Source of the DNA: an uncultured Paracoccaceae bacterium
GTDB lineage: Bacteria > Pseudomonadota > Alphaproteobacteria > Rhodobacterales > Rhodobacteraceae
Assembly: GCA_947487205.1 (NCBI GenBank)
Contig: CANKVU010000018.1
Location: 1-64,000, forward strand
DNA length: 64,000 nucleotides
Direction: 5' to 3'
Position 1 is the first letter of the stretch, and each line of letters begins with the position of its first letter. The notes beneath the pieces were generated by a model that searched no databases, was not told the origin of the DNA, and saw nothing but the letters and a program-made list of their open reading frames with translations. Made by a program: the position numbers and the translations under genes. Positions 40,590-48,780 of this stretch are shown here, piece by piece.

Positions 40590-40601
40590 AACCTGCAAGT
40601 T
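40590..40601. promoter_or_regulatory. imperfect dyad upstream of the NTF2-like gene
   Basis: AACCTGCAAGTT: symmetrical apart from transitions (AACYTGCARGTT). It resembles the AACTTGAAGTT dyad upstream of MerR gene 2 (45509-45519), differing by one base of spacing. Possible operator; low confidence. Confidence 0.3.
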
Positions 40602-40660
40602 GTCGAGCCTCAACATGTCCGGTCGAGCGCACGTTCTGCGGTTCCCGCTCCGGCCGGCCA

Positions 40661-41872
40661 TCAGACCCGCTCGAGGATCGTCGCCGCACCCATGCCGGAG
40701 GCGATGCAGAGCGTGGCGAGGCCCGTCTCCCGGTCGGACCGCTCCATCTCGTCGAGAAGCGTGCCGAGGATGATCGCGCCGGTGGCGCCCAGGGGATGGC
40801 CCATGGCGATCGCGCCGCCATTGGGGTTGAGCCGCGCGGGATCGACGCCGAAGGCCTGCAGGAAGCGCAGCACCACCGAGGAGAACGCCTCGTTCACCTC
40901 GAAAAGGTCGATGTCGCCCACCTCCATGCCGGTCTCGCGCAGGATCTTCTCGGTCACGGGGACGGGGCCGGTGAGCATGATGGTGGGATCGGTGCCGATC
41001 TTGGCGGTGGCGCGGATCCGGGCGCGGGGCGTCAGGCCCCAGCGCTCGCCGAATTCCTTCGACCCGACCAGGAGCCCCGCGGCGCCGTCGACGATGCCGG
41101 AGGAGTTGCCGGCATGGTGGATGTGCTCGATCCGCTCGAGATGGGGGTACTTCATCAGCGCCACCTGGTCGAAGCCGGGCATGGTCTCGCCCATCTCCTT
41201 GAAGGAGGGGGCGAGCGCGCCCAGGGATTGCATGTCGGTCCCGGGCCGCATGTGCTCGTCGCGGTCGAGGATCGGCAGGCCGTTGCGGTCCCGGACCTCG
41301 AGGATCGAGCGGGAGAAGCGGCCGTCGGCCCAGGCGGCGGCGGCGCGGCGCTGGCTCTCCACCGCGAAGGCGTCGGCGTCGTCCCGGGTGATGCCGTATT
41401 CCGTCGCGATGATGTCGGCCGAGATGCCTTGCGGGACGAAGTAGCGCGCCATCGCCACCGAGGGGTCGACGGCGATCGCCGCGCCGTCCGATCCCATCGG
41501 GACGCGGCCCATCATCTCCACCCCGCCGGCGATGTAGCCCGCGCCGGCGCCGGCCCGGACCTGGTTGGCGGCCAGGTTCACCGCCTCGAGCCCGCTGGCG
41601 CAGAAGCGGTTGATCGACAGCCCCGGGATCGCCTCGTCGAGGTCCGAGGCCAGCACCGCGGTCCGCGCCAGGCAGCCGCCCTGCTCGCCGACCTGGGTGA
41701 CGTTGCCCCAGATCACGTCCTCCACCGCCGGCCCCTCGAGCCCGGAGCGCTCGGCCAGCGCGTTCAGCACCAGCGCCGAGAGGCGCACCGAGGTCACCTC
41801 GTGCAGCGCGCCGTCCTTGCGGCCCCTGCCGCGCGGCGTGCGCACGGCGTCGTAGATATAGGCGTCGCTCAT
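40661..41872 (-). CDS. acetyl-CoA C-acyltransferase (degradative thiolase, FadA-like)
   Basis: 403 residues, the usual size of trifunctional-linked thiolases. Catalytic Cys is in SINRFCASGLEAVNLAA, His in GHPLGATGA, and the second Cys in CIASGMGAATILERV. It differs from phaA (2572-3747) by the FadA/FadI-type N-terminus (RTPRGRGRKDGALHEV) and a loop with RNGLPILDRDEHMRPG. It cleaves 3-ketoacyl-CoA to acetyl-CoA, the last step of beta-oxidation. AAGGAGGA precedes ATG 41872. The gene follows the GST-like gene after 11 bp and is followed by the NTF2-like and fadJ genes. Confidence 0.92.
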   Translation of the reverse strand: MSDAYIYDAVRTPRGRGRKDGALHEVTSVRLSALVLNALAERSGLEGPAVEDVIWGNVTQVGEQGGCLARTAVLASDLDEAIPGLSINRFCASGLEAVNLAANQVRAGAGAGYIAGGVEMMGRVPMGSDGAAIAVDPSVAMARYFVPQGISADIIATEYGITRDDADAFAVESQRRAAAAWADGRFSRSILEVRDRNGLPILDRDEHMRPGTDMQSLGALAPSFKEMGETMPGFDQVALMKYPHLERIEHIHHAGNSSGIVDGAAGLLVGSKEFGERWGLTPRARIRATAKIGTDPTIMLTGPVPVTEKILRETGMEVGDIDLFEVNEAFSSVVLRFLQAFGVDPARLNPNGGAIAMGHPLGATGAIILGTLLDEMERSDRETGLATLCIASGMGAATILERV

Positions 41873-41883
41873 CGTGTCCTCCT

Positions 41884-42510
41884 TCAGGCCGCGCGGGGCA
41901 TGAGGTCGTAGGGATGCTTCCAGCCCGGAAGCTCCTGGATGCCGGTCAGCCAGCGGTCGATCGCGGGCCAGTCCGCCCGGTCGAACCCGAACGGCTCCGG
42001 GTAATAGAGGTACGAGCAGCAGGACAGGTCCGCGACCGTGACGTTCCGTCCCGCGATCCACTCGTGCTCGGCCAGGTGGGTGTCGAGCACCTCGTAGGCG
42101 GAGCGCAGCCGCCCCTGCAGGAAGTCGATCACCGGCCGGGGGCGCTTCTGCTCGGGCAGGAAGTTCATCAGGAACCGGGTCATCCCGGCCATCGAGGAGA
42201 ACTTGTGGTTGTCCCAGAATTGCCAGCGCAGGACCTCGCGCGCCTCGTCGCGGTCCGCACCGCCGAGCTTGCCGGTCTCCTCGACCACCCAGGACTGGAT
42301 GACGCCGGACTGGGTCAGCCGCAGGTCGCCGGAGACCATCACGGGGGCCTCGCCCATCTCGTTGACCTCGCGCCGGTAGGTCTCGCTCCGGGTCTCGCCG
42401 TTGAAGAAGTCGACGAAGACCGGTTCCCAGTCGAGCCCGGCCAGTTCCAGGGCCAGCGCCGCCTTGTAGGCATTGCCGCTCTCGCCGAAGCAATGGAGTC
42501 GGATGGTCAT
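41884..42510 (-). CDS. glutathione S-transferase-like protein
   Basis: 208 residues with a thioredoxin-like N-terminal domain and an all-helical C-terminal domain. The N-terminal FGESGNAYKAALALELAGLD takes the place of the GST active-site loop (Ser/Tyr/Cys), and MGEAPVMVSGDLRLTQSGVI carries the glutathione cis-Pro/Ser motif, here Ala-Pro-Val and Gln-Ser. C-terminal NVTVADLSCCSYLYY is the usual N-capping box. CAAGGAG precedes the ATG. It heads the GST-thiolase-NTF2-fadJ run, a frequent neighbour of beta-oxidation genes in Rhodobacterales; its substrate there is unknown. Confidence 0.88.
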   Translation of the reverse strand: MTIRLHCFGESGNAYKAALALELAGLDWEPVFVDFFNGETRSETYRREVNEMGEAPVMVSGDLRLTQSGVIQSWVVEETGKLGGADRDEAREVLRWQFWDNHKFSSMAGMTRFLMNFLPEQKRPRPVIDFLQGRLRSAYEVLDTHLAEHEWIAGRNVTVADLSCCSYLYYPEPFGFDRADWPAIDRWLTGIQELPGWKHPYDLMPRAA

Positions 42511-42535
42511 GGGCTGGATCTCCTTGTGGCCGCCG

Positions 42536-42588
42536 CCGGGGGCTTCGCGCCCCCGGACCCCCGCGGGGTATTTGCAAAAGGATGAAGG
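42536..42588 (+). repeat. hairpin-plus-core intergenic element, copy A
   Basis: A stem CCGGGGGC (42536-42543) / GCCCCCGG (42549-42556), then a core CGGGGTATTTGCAAAAGGAT followed by GAAGG (to 42588). This format of stem then TATTTG-AAAAGGATGAAG is common in Rhodobacteraceae genomes by my knowledge. It lies directly upstream of the GST-like gene start, within the 288-bp gap 42511-42798 that holds no gene. Confidence 0.6.
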
Positions 42589-42727
42589 GCGCAAAGACTT
42601 CGTCAATCCTTCGCGGCTATCCCCGTCCGGCGGTACAGGCTGGGGAGCCGATGACCGCAAAGGGTGAAGCCCCGTCCCGGACGCCTGCGGCCTGGCCGCC
42701 CGGCCGGGGCGGGGCCGATCCGCCTCC

Positions 42728-42783
42728 CTCACCCTTTTCCCAAATACCCCGGCCCGCCGGCCCGCCGCGGGGCGCAGCGCCCC
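42728..42783 (-). repeat. hairpin-plus-core intergenic element, inverted copy B
   Basis: On the minus strand: stem GGGGCGC / GCGCCCC (42769-42783) then the core GGGGTATTTGGGAAAAGGGT followed by GAG ending at 42728. It is the same design as copy A in inverse orientation, about 140 bp away, and stands just downstream of the acyl-CoA dehydrogenase stop (42799), where the stem could act as a terminator. Confidence 0.6.
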
Positions 42784-42798
42784 GGGCAGGGCGGGATG

Positions 42799-44577
42799 TC
42801 AGAAATTCGCGGCGTCGAGCGTCATCACGGGGTCGGCGCCGCTTTCGATCCGGGCGCGGTGCATGGCCGTCGCCGGCAGCTGGCGCGCCATGTAGTAGCG
42901 TCCCGTCGCGAGCTTGGCCTCGTAGAAGGCGGGGTTGGCGGTGCCGCCGTCGAGCGCCGCGTGGGCGGCCTTCGCCATCCGCGCCCACATCAGCCCCAGG
43001 CAGACATGGCCGAAGAGGTGCATGAAGTCGTAGGAGCCCGACAGCGCCTCGTCGGGGTTCTGGACGCCTTGCTGCATGAAGAACATCGCCGCGCCCTGGA
43101 GGTCCTTCGACGCGGCTTTCAGCGGATCGAGGAAATTGGCCTTGAGGCGGGCGTCCTGGGCGTTCCGGGCGATGAAGTCCTTCACCAGGTCGAAGAAGGC
43201 CATGACCGTCCGGCCGCCGTTCAGCCCCAGCTTGCGCCCCACGAGGTCGAGCGACTGCACGCCGTTCGTGCCCTCGTAGATCATGGTGATGCGGGCGTCG
43301 CGGACGAATTGCTCGAGCCCCCATTCGGTGGTGAAGCCCGACCCGCCCAGGGTCTGCTGCGCCAGTACCGTGGTCTCGAACCCCTTGTCGGTCAGGAATC
43401 CCTTCAGCACCGGGGTCAGCAGCGAGACCAGGGCCTCGGCCTCGGAATCGTCCATCCGGTGCGAGCGGTCGATGAGGTGCGCGCCCCAGAGCGCGAAGGC
43501 GCGCGCGCCCTCCACGAAGCTCTTCTGGTCGAGCAGGTTGCGGCGCACGTCGGGGTGCACGATGATCGGGTCGGCGGGGCCGTCGGGGTTCCGCGGGCCG
43601 GTCACGTCGCGGCCCTGCAGGCGGTCGCGCGCGAAGCCGACCGCGTTCTGGTAGGCGACCGAGCCCATGGCGTAGCCCTGCACGCCGACGCCCAGCCGGG
43701 CCTCGTTCATCATCGTGAACATGGCGCGCATGCCCTTGTGCGCCTCGCCCAGCAGGTAGCCGGTCGCGCCGTCGTAGTTCATCACGCAGGTGGCGTTGCC
43801 GTGGATCCCCATCTTGGATTCCAGACCGCCGCAGGCGACGGCGTTGCGGTCGCCGAGCGCGCCGTCCTCGTTGACGAGGAACTTCGGCACGATGAAGAGG
43901 GAGATGCCCTTGACCCCGGCCGGGCTGCCCGGGATCCGCGCCAGCACCAGGTGGACGATGTTGTCGGTCAGGTCGTGCTCGCCGGCGGAGATCCAGATCT
44001 TCTGCCCGGTGATCCGGTAGGTGCCGTCGGCCTCCGGCTCGGCCCGGGTGCGGATCAGGCCCAGATCGGTGCCGCATTGCGGCTCGGTCAGGTTCATCGT
44101 GCCCGACCAGCTGCCGTCGACGATCCGGGGCAGCCAGGTGCGCTTCTGTGCCTCGGTGCCGTGGGCGTGGATGGCGTTGTAGGCGCCGTGGGAGAGGCCC
44201 TGGTACATGTTGAAGGCCATGTTGGCGGAGACGAACATCTCTCCCACCGCCGTGTTGAGCAGGTGCGGCATGCCCTGGCCGCCGTATTCGGGATCGCAAT
44301 CGAGCCCGATCCAGCCGCCCTCGCGCATGCGCTCGTAGGCGGCGCGGAACCCCTCGGGGGTGCGGACGACGCCGTTCTCGAGCCGGCAGCCCTGCCGGTC
44401 GCCGACCGCGTTCAGGGGGTGGAGCACCTCCTCCGCCAGCTTGCCGGCCTCCGCCAGGATGGCGCCGGTCAGGTCCGGGTCCAGCTCCTCGTAGCCCGGG
44501 ACCGCCGAATTGCGGACATCGAGCATCTCGTCGAGGACGAAGCGGATGTCCTCGATCGGCGCGCGGTAGGTTGTCAT
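42799..44577 (-). CDS. acyl-CoA dehydrogenase, DmdC/FadE-like long form
   Basis: 592 residues, a flavoprotein that oxidises acyl-CoA to 2-enoyl-CoA and reduces ETF. FAD and substrate blocks include [32 protein letters not shown] and [15 protein letters not shown]; the base glutamate is expected in the [14 protein letters not shown] segment. The extra C-terminal domain (about 470-592) is characteristic of the 590-residue group that contains 3-methylmercaptopropionyl-CoA dehydrogenase DmdC. Starting [17 protein letters not shown] agrees. The MerR gene lies 21 bp upstream on the same strand. Electrons should go through ETF to ETF-QO (10278-11930). Confidence 0.92.
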   Translation of the reverse strand: MTTYRAPIEDIRFVLDEMLDVRNSAVPGYEELDPDLTGAILAEAGKLAEEVLHPLNAVGDRQGCRLENGVVRTPEGFRAAYERMREGGWIGLDCDPEYGGQGMPHLLNTAVGEMFVSANMAFNMYQGLSHGAYNAIHAHGTEAQKRTWLPRIVDGSWSGTMNLTEPQCGTDLGLIRTRAEPEADGTYRITGQKIWISAGEHDLTDNIVHLVLARIPGSPAGVKGISLFIVPKFLVNEDGALGDRNAVACGGLESKMGIHGNATCVMNYDGATGYLLGEAHKGMRAMFTMMNEARLGVGVQGYAMGSVAYQNAVGFARDRLQGRDVTGPRNPDGPADPIIVHPDVRRNLLDQKSFVEGARAFALWGAHLIDRSHRMDDSEAEALVSLLTPVLKGFLTDKGFETTVLAQQTLGGSGFTTEWGLEQFVRDARITMIYEGTNGVQSLDLVGRKLGLNGGRTVMAFFDLVKDFIARNAQDARLKANFLDPLKAASKDLQGAAMFFMQQGVQNPDEALSGSYDFMHLFGHVCLGLMWARMAKAAHAALDGGTANPAFYEAKLATGRYYMARQLPATAMHRARIESGADPVMTLDAANF

Positions 44578-44598
44578 GGCGTCCTCCCCTCGGCGCCG

Positions 44599-44994
44599 TC
44601 AGGCGGCGGAGTTCTTGCGGATGTCGGTCAGGGCGCGCGCGACGAAATCCATCTGGTCCTCCAGGTCGGCGATCACGTCGTCGAGCTCGGCGCGGCGGGC
44701 GCGCAGATCCGACAGCCGTTCGCGCGCGAGGTCGTGGCTGCGGGCGAGCTGCGCCTCCTGGGCGCGCCCCTGGCCGTAGAGATCCAGGAGCTGGCGGATC
44801 TCCTCGAGGCTGAACCCGTAGCGCTTGCCGCGCAGGATCAGCTTCAGCCGCGCGCGGTCGCGCCGGGTGAAAAGCCGCTTCTGCCCCTGGCGGATCGGAG
44901 CCAGAAGCTCCTTCGCCTCGTAGAACCGCAGGGTCCGGGGGGTGACGTCGAAGGCGTCGCACATTTCCCGGATGGTCATCGTTCCGTCGGTCAC
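44599..44994 (-). CDS. MerR-family regulator 1
   Basis: 131 residues from GTG 44994 (GGAGGAG lies 3 nt upstream); ATG 44979 is an alternative. The winged helix-turn-helix reads MTIREMCDAFDVTPRTLRFY followed by EAKELLAPIRQGQKRLFTRR; a dimerising helix follows (QEAQLARSHDLARERLSDLR). There is no Cys-rich or metal-binding C-terminus, so the effector is likely an organic molecule. Its position 21 bp before the acyl-CoA dehydrogenase gene and the candidate operator upstream (45059-45072) suggest control of acyl-CoA catabolism, as described for LiuR-type MerR proteins; inference. Confidence 0.85.
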   Translation of the reverse strand: MTDGTMTIREMCDAFDVTPRTLRFYEAKELLAPIRQGQKRLFTRRDRARLKLILRGKRYGFSLEEIRQLLDLYGQGRAQEAQLARSHDLARERLSDLRARRAELDDVIADLEDQMDFVARALTDIRKNSAA

Positions 44995-45058
44995 GGACTC
45001 CTCCATCTCTCTTGTCGTGCAGTACTTGCGGTCCGGTGCGAGGTCCTGCAAGCACCTG

Positions 45059-45072
45059 TGACGTTTACGTAA
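45059..45072. promoter_or_regulatory. candidate MerR (LiuR-type) operator
   Basis: TGACGTTTACGTAA reads as a dyad TKACGTWWACGTMA, similar to the ACGT-WW-ACGT sites I associate with LiuR-type MerR regulators of acyl-CoA pathways. It lies 65 bp upstream of the regulator 1 start. A further ACGTTGCGTCA half-match is at 45078-45088. Confidence 0.45.
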
Positions 45073-45085
45073 TACGGACGTTGCG

Positions 45086-45466
45086 TCATTTTTCCGGCAG
45101 CGTCGCGGCGACCTCGTCCCGGGTGCGGCGGAGGCTGTCGATCGCCTGTTCGAGCTGGCGGGCCTCCTCGCCGAGGGTGGCGAGCTGGCGGTCGGCGAGT
45201 TCCACCCAGGCGCGCATCTGCGCCTCGGTCCCCGCCTCGTCGTAGATCCGCAGCCATTGCCGGATCTCCTCGAGGCTGAAGCCCCAGCGCCGCCCGCGCA
45301 GGATCAGCGTCATCCGCGCCACGTCGCGCGGCCGGTACCAGCGGGCGCGGCCCTCGCGGTCGGGGGACAGCAATTCGATATATTCGTAATACCGCAGCGT
45401 GCGCGGCGTCACGTCGAACCGGGCGCACATTTCCTTGAAGCTCAGGCGTTCATCGGTCTCGGGCAT
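45086..45466 (-). CDS. MerR-family regulator 2
   Basis: 126 residues, paralogous to regulator 1: both share the block CxxFDVTPRTLRxYE, here MCARFDVTPRTLRYYEYIEL, and LxLILRGRRWGFSLEEIRQWL. The dimer helix is EAQMRAWVELADRQLATLGE. No metal-ligand cysteines follow. ATG 45466 is preceded by GGAGG. It is upstream of regulator 1 (gap 91 bp) and downstream of the NmrA-like gene (gap 74 bp), all on the minus strand. The pair probably responds to acyl-CoA compounds, but the effectors are unknown. Confidence 0.85.
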   Translation of the reverse strand: MPETDERLSFKEMCARFDVTPRTLRYYEYIELLSPDREGRARWYRPRDVARMTLILRGRRWGFSLEEIRQWLRIYDEAGTEAQMRAWVELADRQLATLGEEARQLEQAIDSLRRTRDEVAATLPEK

Positions 45467-45507
45467 GGCACCTCCTCCAACCGCGCATTCATAGCGTGAC
45501 GAGGCGG

Positions 45508-45520
45508 CAACTTGAAGTTG
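45508..45520. promoter_or_regulatory. perfect dyad upstream of MerR regulator 2
   Basis: CAACTT-G-AAGTTG, a perfect 6-bp inverted repeat, 41 bp upstream of the ATG of regulator 2 on the minus strand. MerR proteins usually bind such dyads in their own promoters. Confidence 0.4.
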
Positions 45521-45540
45521 TTATCAGGAGGCCGCCGCAA

Positions 45541-46251
45541 TCAGGAGGGGGCCCGGCCCAGCGCCTCCGCGACGAGGCGGTGCCCCGATTCGTCCCGGCG
45601 CGCCTCGGGCCGCGCGATCGCCGGCGTCCGGCGGATCCAGTCGCCCTCCCGCGCGCAGTTCAGCATGAAATGGGCCACGTCGCCATGGCGGGTGCGGATC
45701 AGGCCCGGGGCGATGACCTCGGGCGTGACGGTGTAATCGCCCGTCGCCTCGCCCGCCATGAGCCAGCCGGGGCGCACCGCCGTCCAGTCGGTGTCGGAGG
45801 TGCGCAGGATGCGCTCCATCTCGCCCATCTGGGTGAAGATCGGCTCGAGCGCGGCGGTCGCGGCGATGCGGAACAGCCACGGCCCCCGGTCGCGGGTGGC
45901 CACGAAGGTCGCCGACATGACGACGAGGCGCCGGATGCCGGTTTCGGACATGGCTTTAAGGTAGGCCTCGGCGCTGCCGGTATAGAGCGGCGGCGGGTCC
46001 ATCGCCGTGCGCGCGGTGAGCGGCAGGCCGATGCAGGACAGGATCGCGTCGCAGCCCTCGACCACCGGGGCGAGATCGTCGGTCAGCACGTCGGCGGTGC
46101 GCCGCTCGACCCCGCCGGGCAGGGCGGCGTCGTCGGGCCAGTCCGGCTCCACCGCGCGGACGTCGAGGCCCGCGGCGGCGGCCTGCGCCACCACCTGCTT
46201 CCCGGTGGCGCCGTTCGCGCCGAAGACGGCTATGGATCGAAGATCTGCCAT
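45541..46251 (-). CDS. NAD(P)H-binding NmrA/BVR-B-like protein
   Basis: 236 residues with an N-terminal Rossmann motif ([18 protein letters not shown]) in which the fingerprint is GxxGxxG. The later elements [17 protein letters not shown] and [13 protein letters not shown] fit atypical short-chain dehydrogenases such as biliverdin reductase B or NmrA-like oxidoreductases; the catalytic YxxxK is absent, as is common here. Substrate unknown. The start at ATG 46251 is 110 bp from the divergent thioesterase gene. MerR regulator 2 lies 74 bp downstream, so this gene might belong to its transcript. Confidence 0.83.
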   Translation of the reverse strand: MADLRSIAVFGANGATGKQVVAQAAAAGLDVRAVEPDWPDDAALPGGVERRTADVLTDDLAPVVEGCDAILSCIGLPLTARTAMDPPPLYTGSAEAYLKAMSETGIRRLVVMSATFVATRDRGPWLFRIAATAALEPIFTQMGEMERILRTSDTDWTAVRPGWLMAGEATGDYTVTPEVIAPGLIRTRHGDVAHFMLNCAREGDWIRRTPAIARPEARRDESGHRLVAEALGRAPS

Positions 46252-46360
46252 GTCGGCTGAACAACCGCCGGGCGGGCTTGTTCCGCCGCCCGGCGATGTC
46301 CCGCTTGTGACCTGGGCCGCGCCGGTCCACAACCGCGGGCAGGACCGGACGGGGGGCGTC

Positions 46361-46792
46361 ATGGACGACCGCAGGCAGGACATCGCGCGCCGCTTCATGG
46401 AGGCGATCCCGCATGCGCGGGATCTGAACATGACCATCGTGGAGCTGGGCGAGGGGGTGTGCGAGGTCTCGATGCCCTATGACGAGAAGCTGATAGGCGA
46501 CCCGGCGACCGGGGTGATCCATGGCGGCGCGGTGTCGGCGCTGATGGATACCTGCGCGGGCGCGGCGGTCATGTGCCACCCGACCGCGCCCGACAGCACC
46601 GCGACGCTCGACCTGCGGATCGACTACATGCGCGCCGCCACGCCAGGCCAGGCGGTGCGGGCGCGGGCCGAATGCTACCATGTCACGCGGTCGGTGGCCT
46701 TCGTGCGGGCGCGCGCGCTCGACGACGACGACGCCAACCCGGTGGCCACCGCCGCGGGCGCCTTCACGCTGGAGCGGGGAGCGCGCGCATGA
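46361..46792 (+). CDS. PaaI-type hotdog thioesterase 1
   Basis: 143 residues. The [16 protein letters not shown] motif on the central hotdog helix, with Asp in the DTC position and the family's [11 protein letters not shown] strand, mark a PaaI/YdiI-like acyl-CoA thioesterase. It hydrolyses small acyl- or aroyl-CoA compounds. The ATG at 46361 has no strong Shine-Dalgarno. It overlaps thioesterase 2 by 4 nt (ATGA), so the two proteins are made together; hotdog enzymes often work as dimers or tetramers, so a hetero-oligomer is possible. Confidence 0.88.
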   Translation: MDDRRQDIARRFMEAIPHARDLNMTIVELGEGVCEVSMPYDEKLIGDPATGVIHGGAVSALMDTCAGAAVMCHPTAPDSTATLDLRIDYMRAATPGQAVRARAECYHVTRSVAFVRARALDDDDANPVATAAGAFTLERGARA

Positions 46793-47301
46793 GCCGGCAG
46801 AAGCCCGAGCCCGTCCAGGTCGTCAAGCAGCGCCGCGACGCCGCGCTGGAGGCGCTGGTGGGCGGCATCCCCTATATCCGCCACCTGGGCATCCGGTTCG
46901 AGCGGCGCGGCGACGAGCTGACCGGCATCCTGCCCTATCACGAGCGGCTGATCGGCAACCCGATGCTGCCGGCGCTCCATGGCGGGGTGACGGCGGCCTT
47001 CCTGGAGACGACGGCGGCCATCGCGCTGGCCTGGTCGCGGCTCTGGGAGGAGATCGAGGGCGGCCGGATCGATCCCGAGGCGCTGGGGCCCGGCACGCTG
47101 CCGCGGATGCCCAAGACCATCGACGTGACGCTGGACTTCCTGCGGTCGGGCCTGCCGCGCGACGCCTATGCCCGGGCGCGGATCGTGCGCTCGGGGCGGC
47201 GCTATGCCTCGGTCCATGTGGAGGGGTGGCAGGACAACCACGACCGCCCCCATGCCATGGCGACCTGCCATTTCGTCATGCCGCCGGCCCGCGATGGCTG
47301 A
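46789..47301 (+). CDS. PaaI-type hotdog thioesterase 2
   Basis: 170 residues, related to the preceding protein: [20 protein letters not shown] replaces [14 protein letters not shown] and carries Glu where Asp stands in copy 1. The next strands ([12 protein letters not shown]) correspond to DLRIDYMR. A 30-residue insertion after the active-site helix ([20 protein letters not shown]) is distinctive. ATG 46789 overlaps the preceding stop; its own stop overlaps the MATE gene by 8 nt. Being the second of a fused-like tandem pair suggests duplication and joint action; the substrate is unknown. Confidence 0.85.
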   Translation: MSRQKPEPVQVVKQRRDAALEALVGGIPYIRHLGIRFERRGDELTGILPYHERLIGNPMLPALHGGVTAAFLETTAAIALAWSRLWEEIEGGRIDPEALGPGTLPRMPKTIDVTLDFLRSGLPRDAYARARIVRSGRRYASVHVEGWQDNHDRPHAMATCHFVMPPARDG

Positions 47302-48622
47302 GGCGGCGCCGCGCCGCGCGCGCCCCGTCACGCACCGGCGGGTCCTGGCCGTGGCGCTGCCCATCGTGCTGTCGAACGCCACGGTGCCGATCCTGGGCGC
47401 GGTGGACACGGGCGTGGTGGGCCAGCTGGGCCTGGCCGAGCCGATCGGCGCGGTGGGGATCGGGGCGATCGTCCTGACCTCGATCTACTGGATCTTCGGC
47501 TTTCTCCGGATGGGCACGACGGGGATGGCCGCCCAGGCGCTGGGCCGCGACGACCTGGACGAGGCGGCGGCGATCCTGTCGCGGGGCCTGGCCATCGCGG
47601 CGCTGGGCGGCGGGGCGATCATCGCGCTGCAGGTGCCGCTGTTCTGGGGCGCGTTCCAGCTGTCGCCGGCCTCGGCCGAGGTGGAGCGGCTGGCCCGCGC
47701 CTACATGGCGATCCGCGTTTTCTCGGCGCCGGCGCTGATCGCCGTCTACGCGCTGACCGGCTGGCTCATCGCGGCGGAGCGGACCCGCGGCGTGCTGGCC
47801 GTGCAGGTGGTGATGAACGCGCTCAACATAGCGCTCGACCTCGTCTTCGTGCTGGGCTTCGGCTGGGGCGTGGAGGGGGTGGCCATCGCCACCGTGATCG
47901 CCGAGGTCTCGGGCGCGGGGCTGGGCCTGTGGCTGTGCCGCGCGGCGTTCACCACCCCGGCCTGGCGCGACCGGGCACGGGTGCTGGACCCCGCCCGGCT
48001 GGCGCGGTTCGCGCGGGTCAACGGCGACATCCTGCTGCGCTCGCTGATGCTGCAGGGGATCTTCGTCAGCTTCCTCTTCGCCGGGGCGCGGTTCGGCGAC
48101 GTGACGCTGGCGGCCAACCAGATCCTGCTGCAGTTCCTGCAGATCACGGCCTTCGCGATGGACGGGTTCGCCTTCGCCGCCGAGGCGATCGTGGGCGGGG
48201 CGCTGGGCCTGGGCCGGCGCGACCTGTTCCGCCGGGGCGCGGTGCTGGCATCGGTCTGGGGGGCGGCGTCGGGGGCGCTTCTGGCCGTGACGTTCCTGAC
48301 CCTGGGGGGCGTGATCATCGACGTGATGACCACGGCCGCCCCGGTGCGCGCGGCGGCGCGGGACTACCTGCCCTGGATGGTGCTGGCGCCGCTGGTGGGC
48401 TGCGCGGCGTGGATGCTGGACGGGATCTTCATCGGCGCCACGCGCACCGCGGACATGCGCAACATGATGGCCGTGTCGCTGGTCGTCTACGTTGCCGCCG
48501 TGCTGGCGCTGGTGCCGCTGCTGGGCAACCACGGCCTGTGGCTCGCGTTCCTGGTGAGCTTCGTCGCCCGCGGCCTGACGCTGGGACTGCGCTACGCCGC
48601 CCTGGAACGGTCGGTGGGCTAG
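47294..48622 (+). CDS. MATE-family efflux transporter (DinF type)
   Basis: 442 residues with about twelve hydrophobic helices arranged as two six-helix halves. The DinF-like beginning reads RRVLAVALPIVLSNATVPIL followed by GAVDTGVVGQLG; MGTTGMAAQALGRDD and FLQITAFAMDGFAFAAEAIV are the corresponding conserved segments of the halves. MATE transporters expel cationic or aromatic compounds against Na+ or H+. The start ATG 47294 overlaps the thioesterase 2 gene by 8 nt. The three-gene unit (two thioesterases and an exporter) hints at release and export of a CoA-derived product, but this is speculative. Confidence 0.92.
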   Translation: MAEAAPRRARPVTHRRVLAVALPIVLSNATVPILGAVDTGVVGQLGLAEPIGAVGIGAIVLTSIYWIFGFLRMGTTGMAAQALGRDDLDEAAAILSRGLAIAALGGGAIIALQVPLFWGAFQLSPASAEVERLARAYMAIRVFSAPALIAVYALTGWLIAAERTRGVLAVQVVMNALNIALDLVFVLGFGWGVEGVAIATVIAEVSGAGLGLWLCRAAFTTPAWRDRARVLDPARLARFARVNGDILLRSLMLQGIFVSFLFAGARFGDVTLAANQILLQFLQITAFAMDGFAFAAEAIVGGALGLGRRDLFRRGAVLASVWGAASGALLAVTFLTLGGVIIDVMTTAAPVRAAARDYLPWMVLAPLVGCAAWMLDGIFIGATRTADMRNMMAVSLVVYVAAVLALVPLLGNHGLWLAFLVSFVARGLTLGLRYAALERSVG

Positions 48623-48780
48623 CCGCCGCGCGGGGCGGTTCCGGACCTGATGGGCGCGCCGGGGTGCGATCGGATGAAATGCATCGTTTCGTTGCCATGC
48701 AGGGCGGGTCTGCCTATTATCGCCGCAGTTTGAAAACTTCGCATCCCGAGAGCCATCCGCAGCCGCGAGACCGCCCCGCC

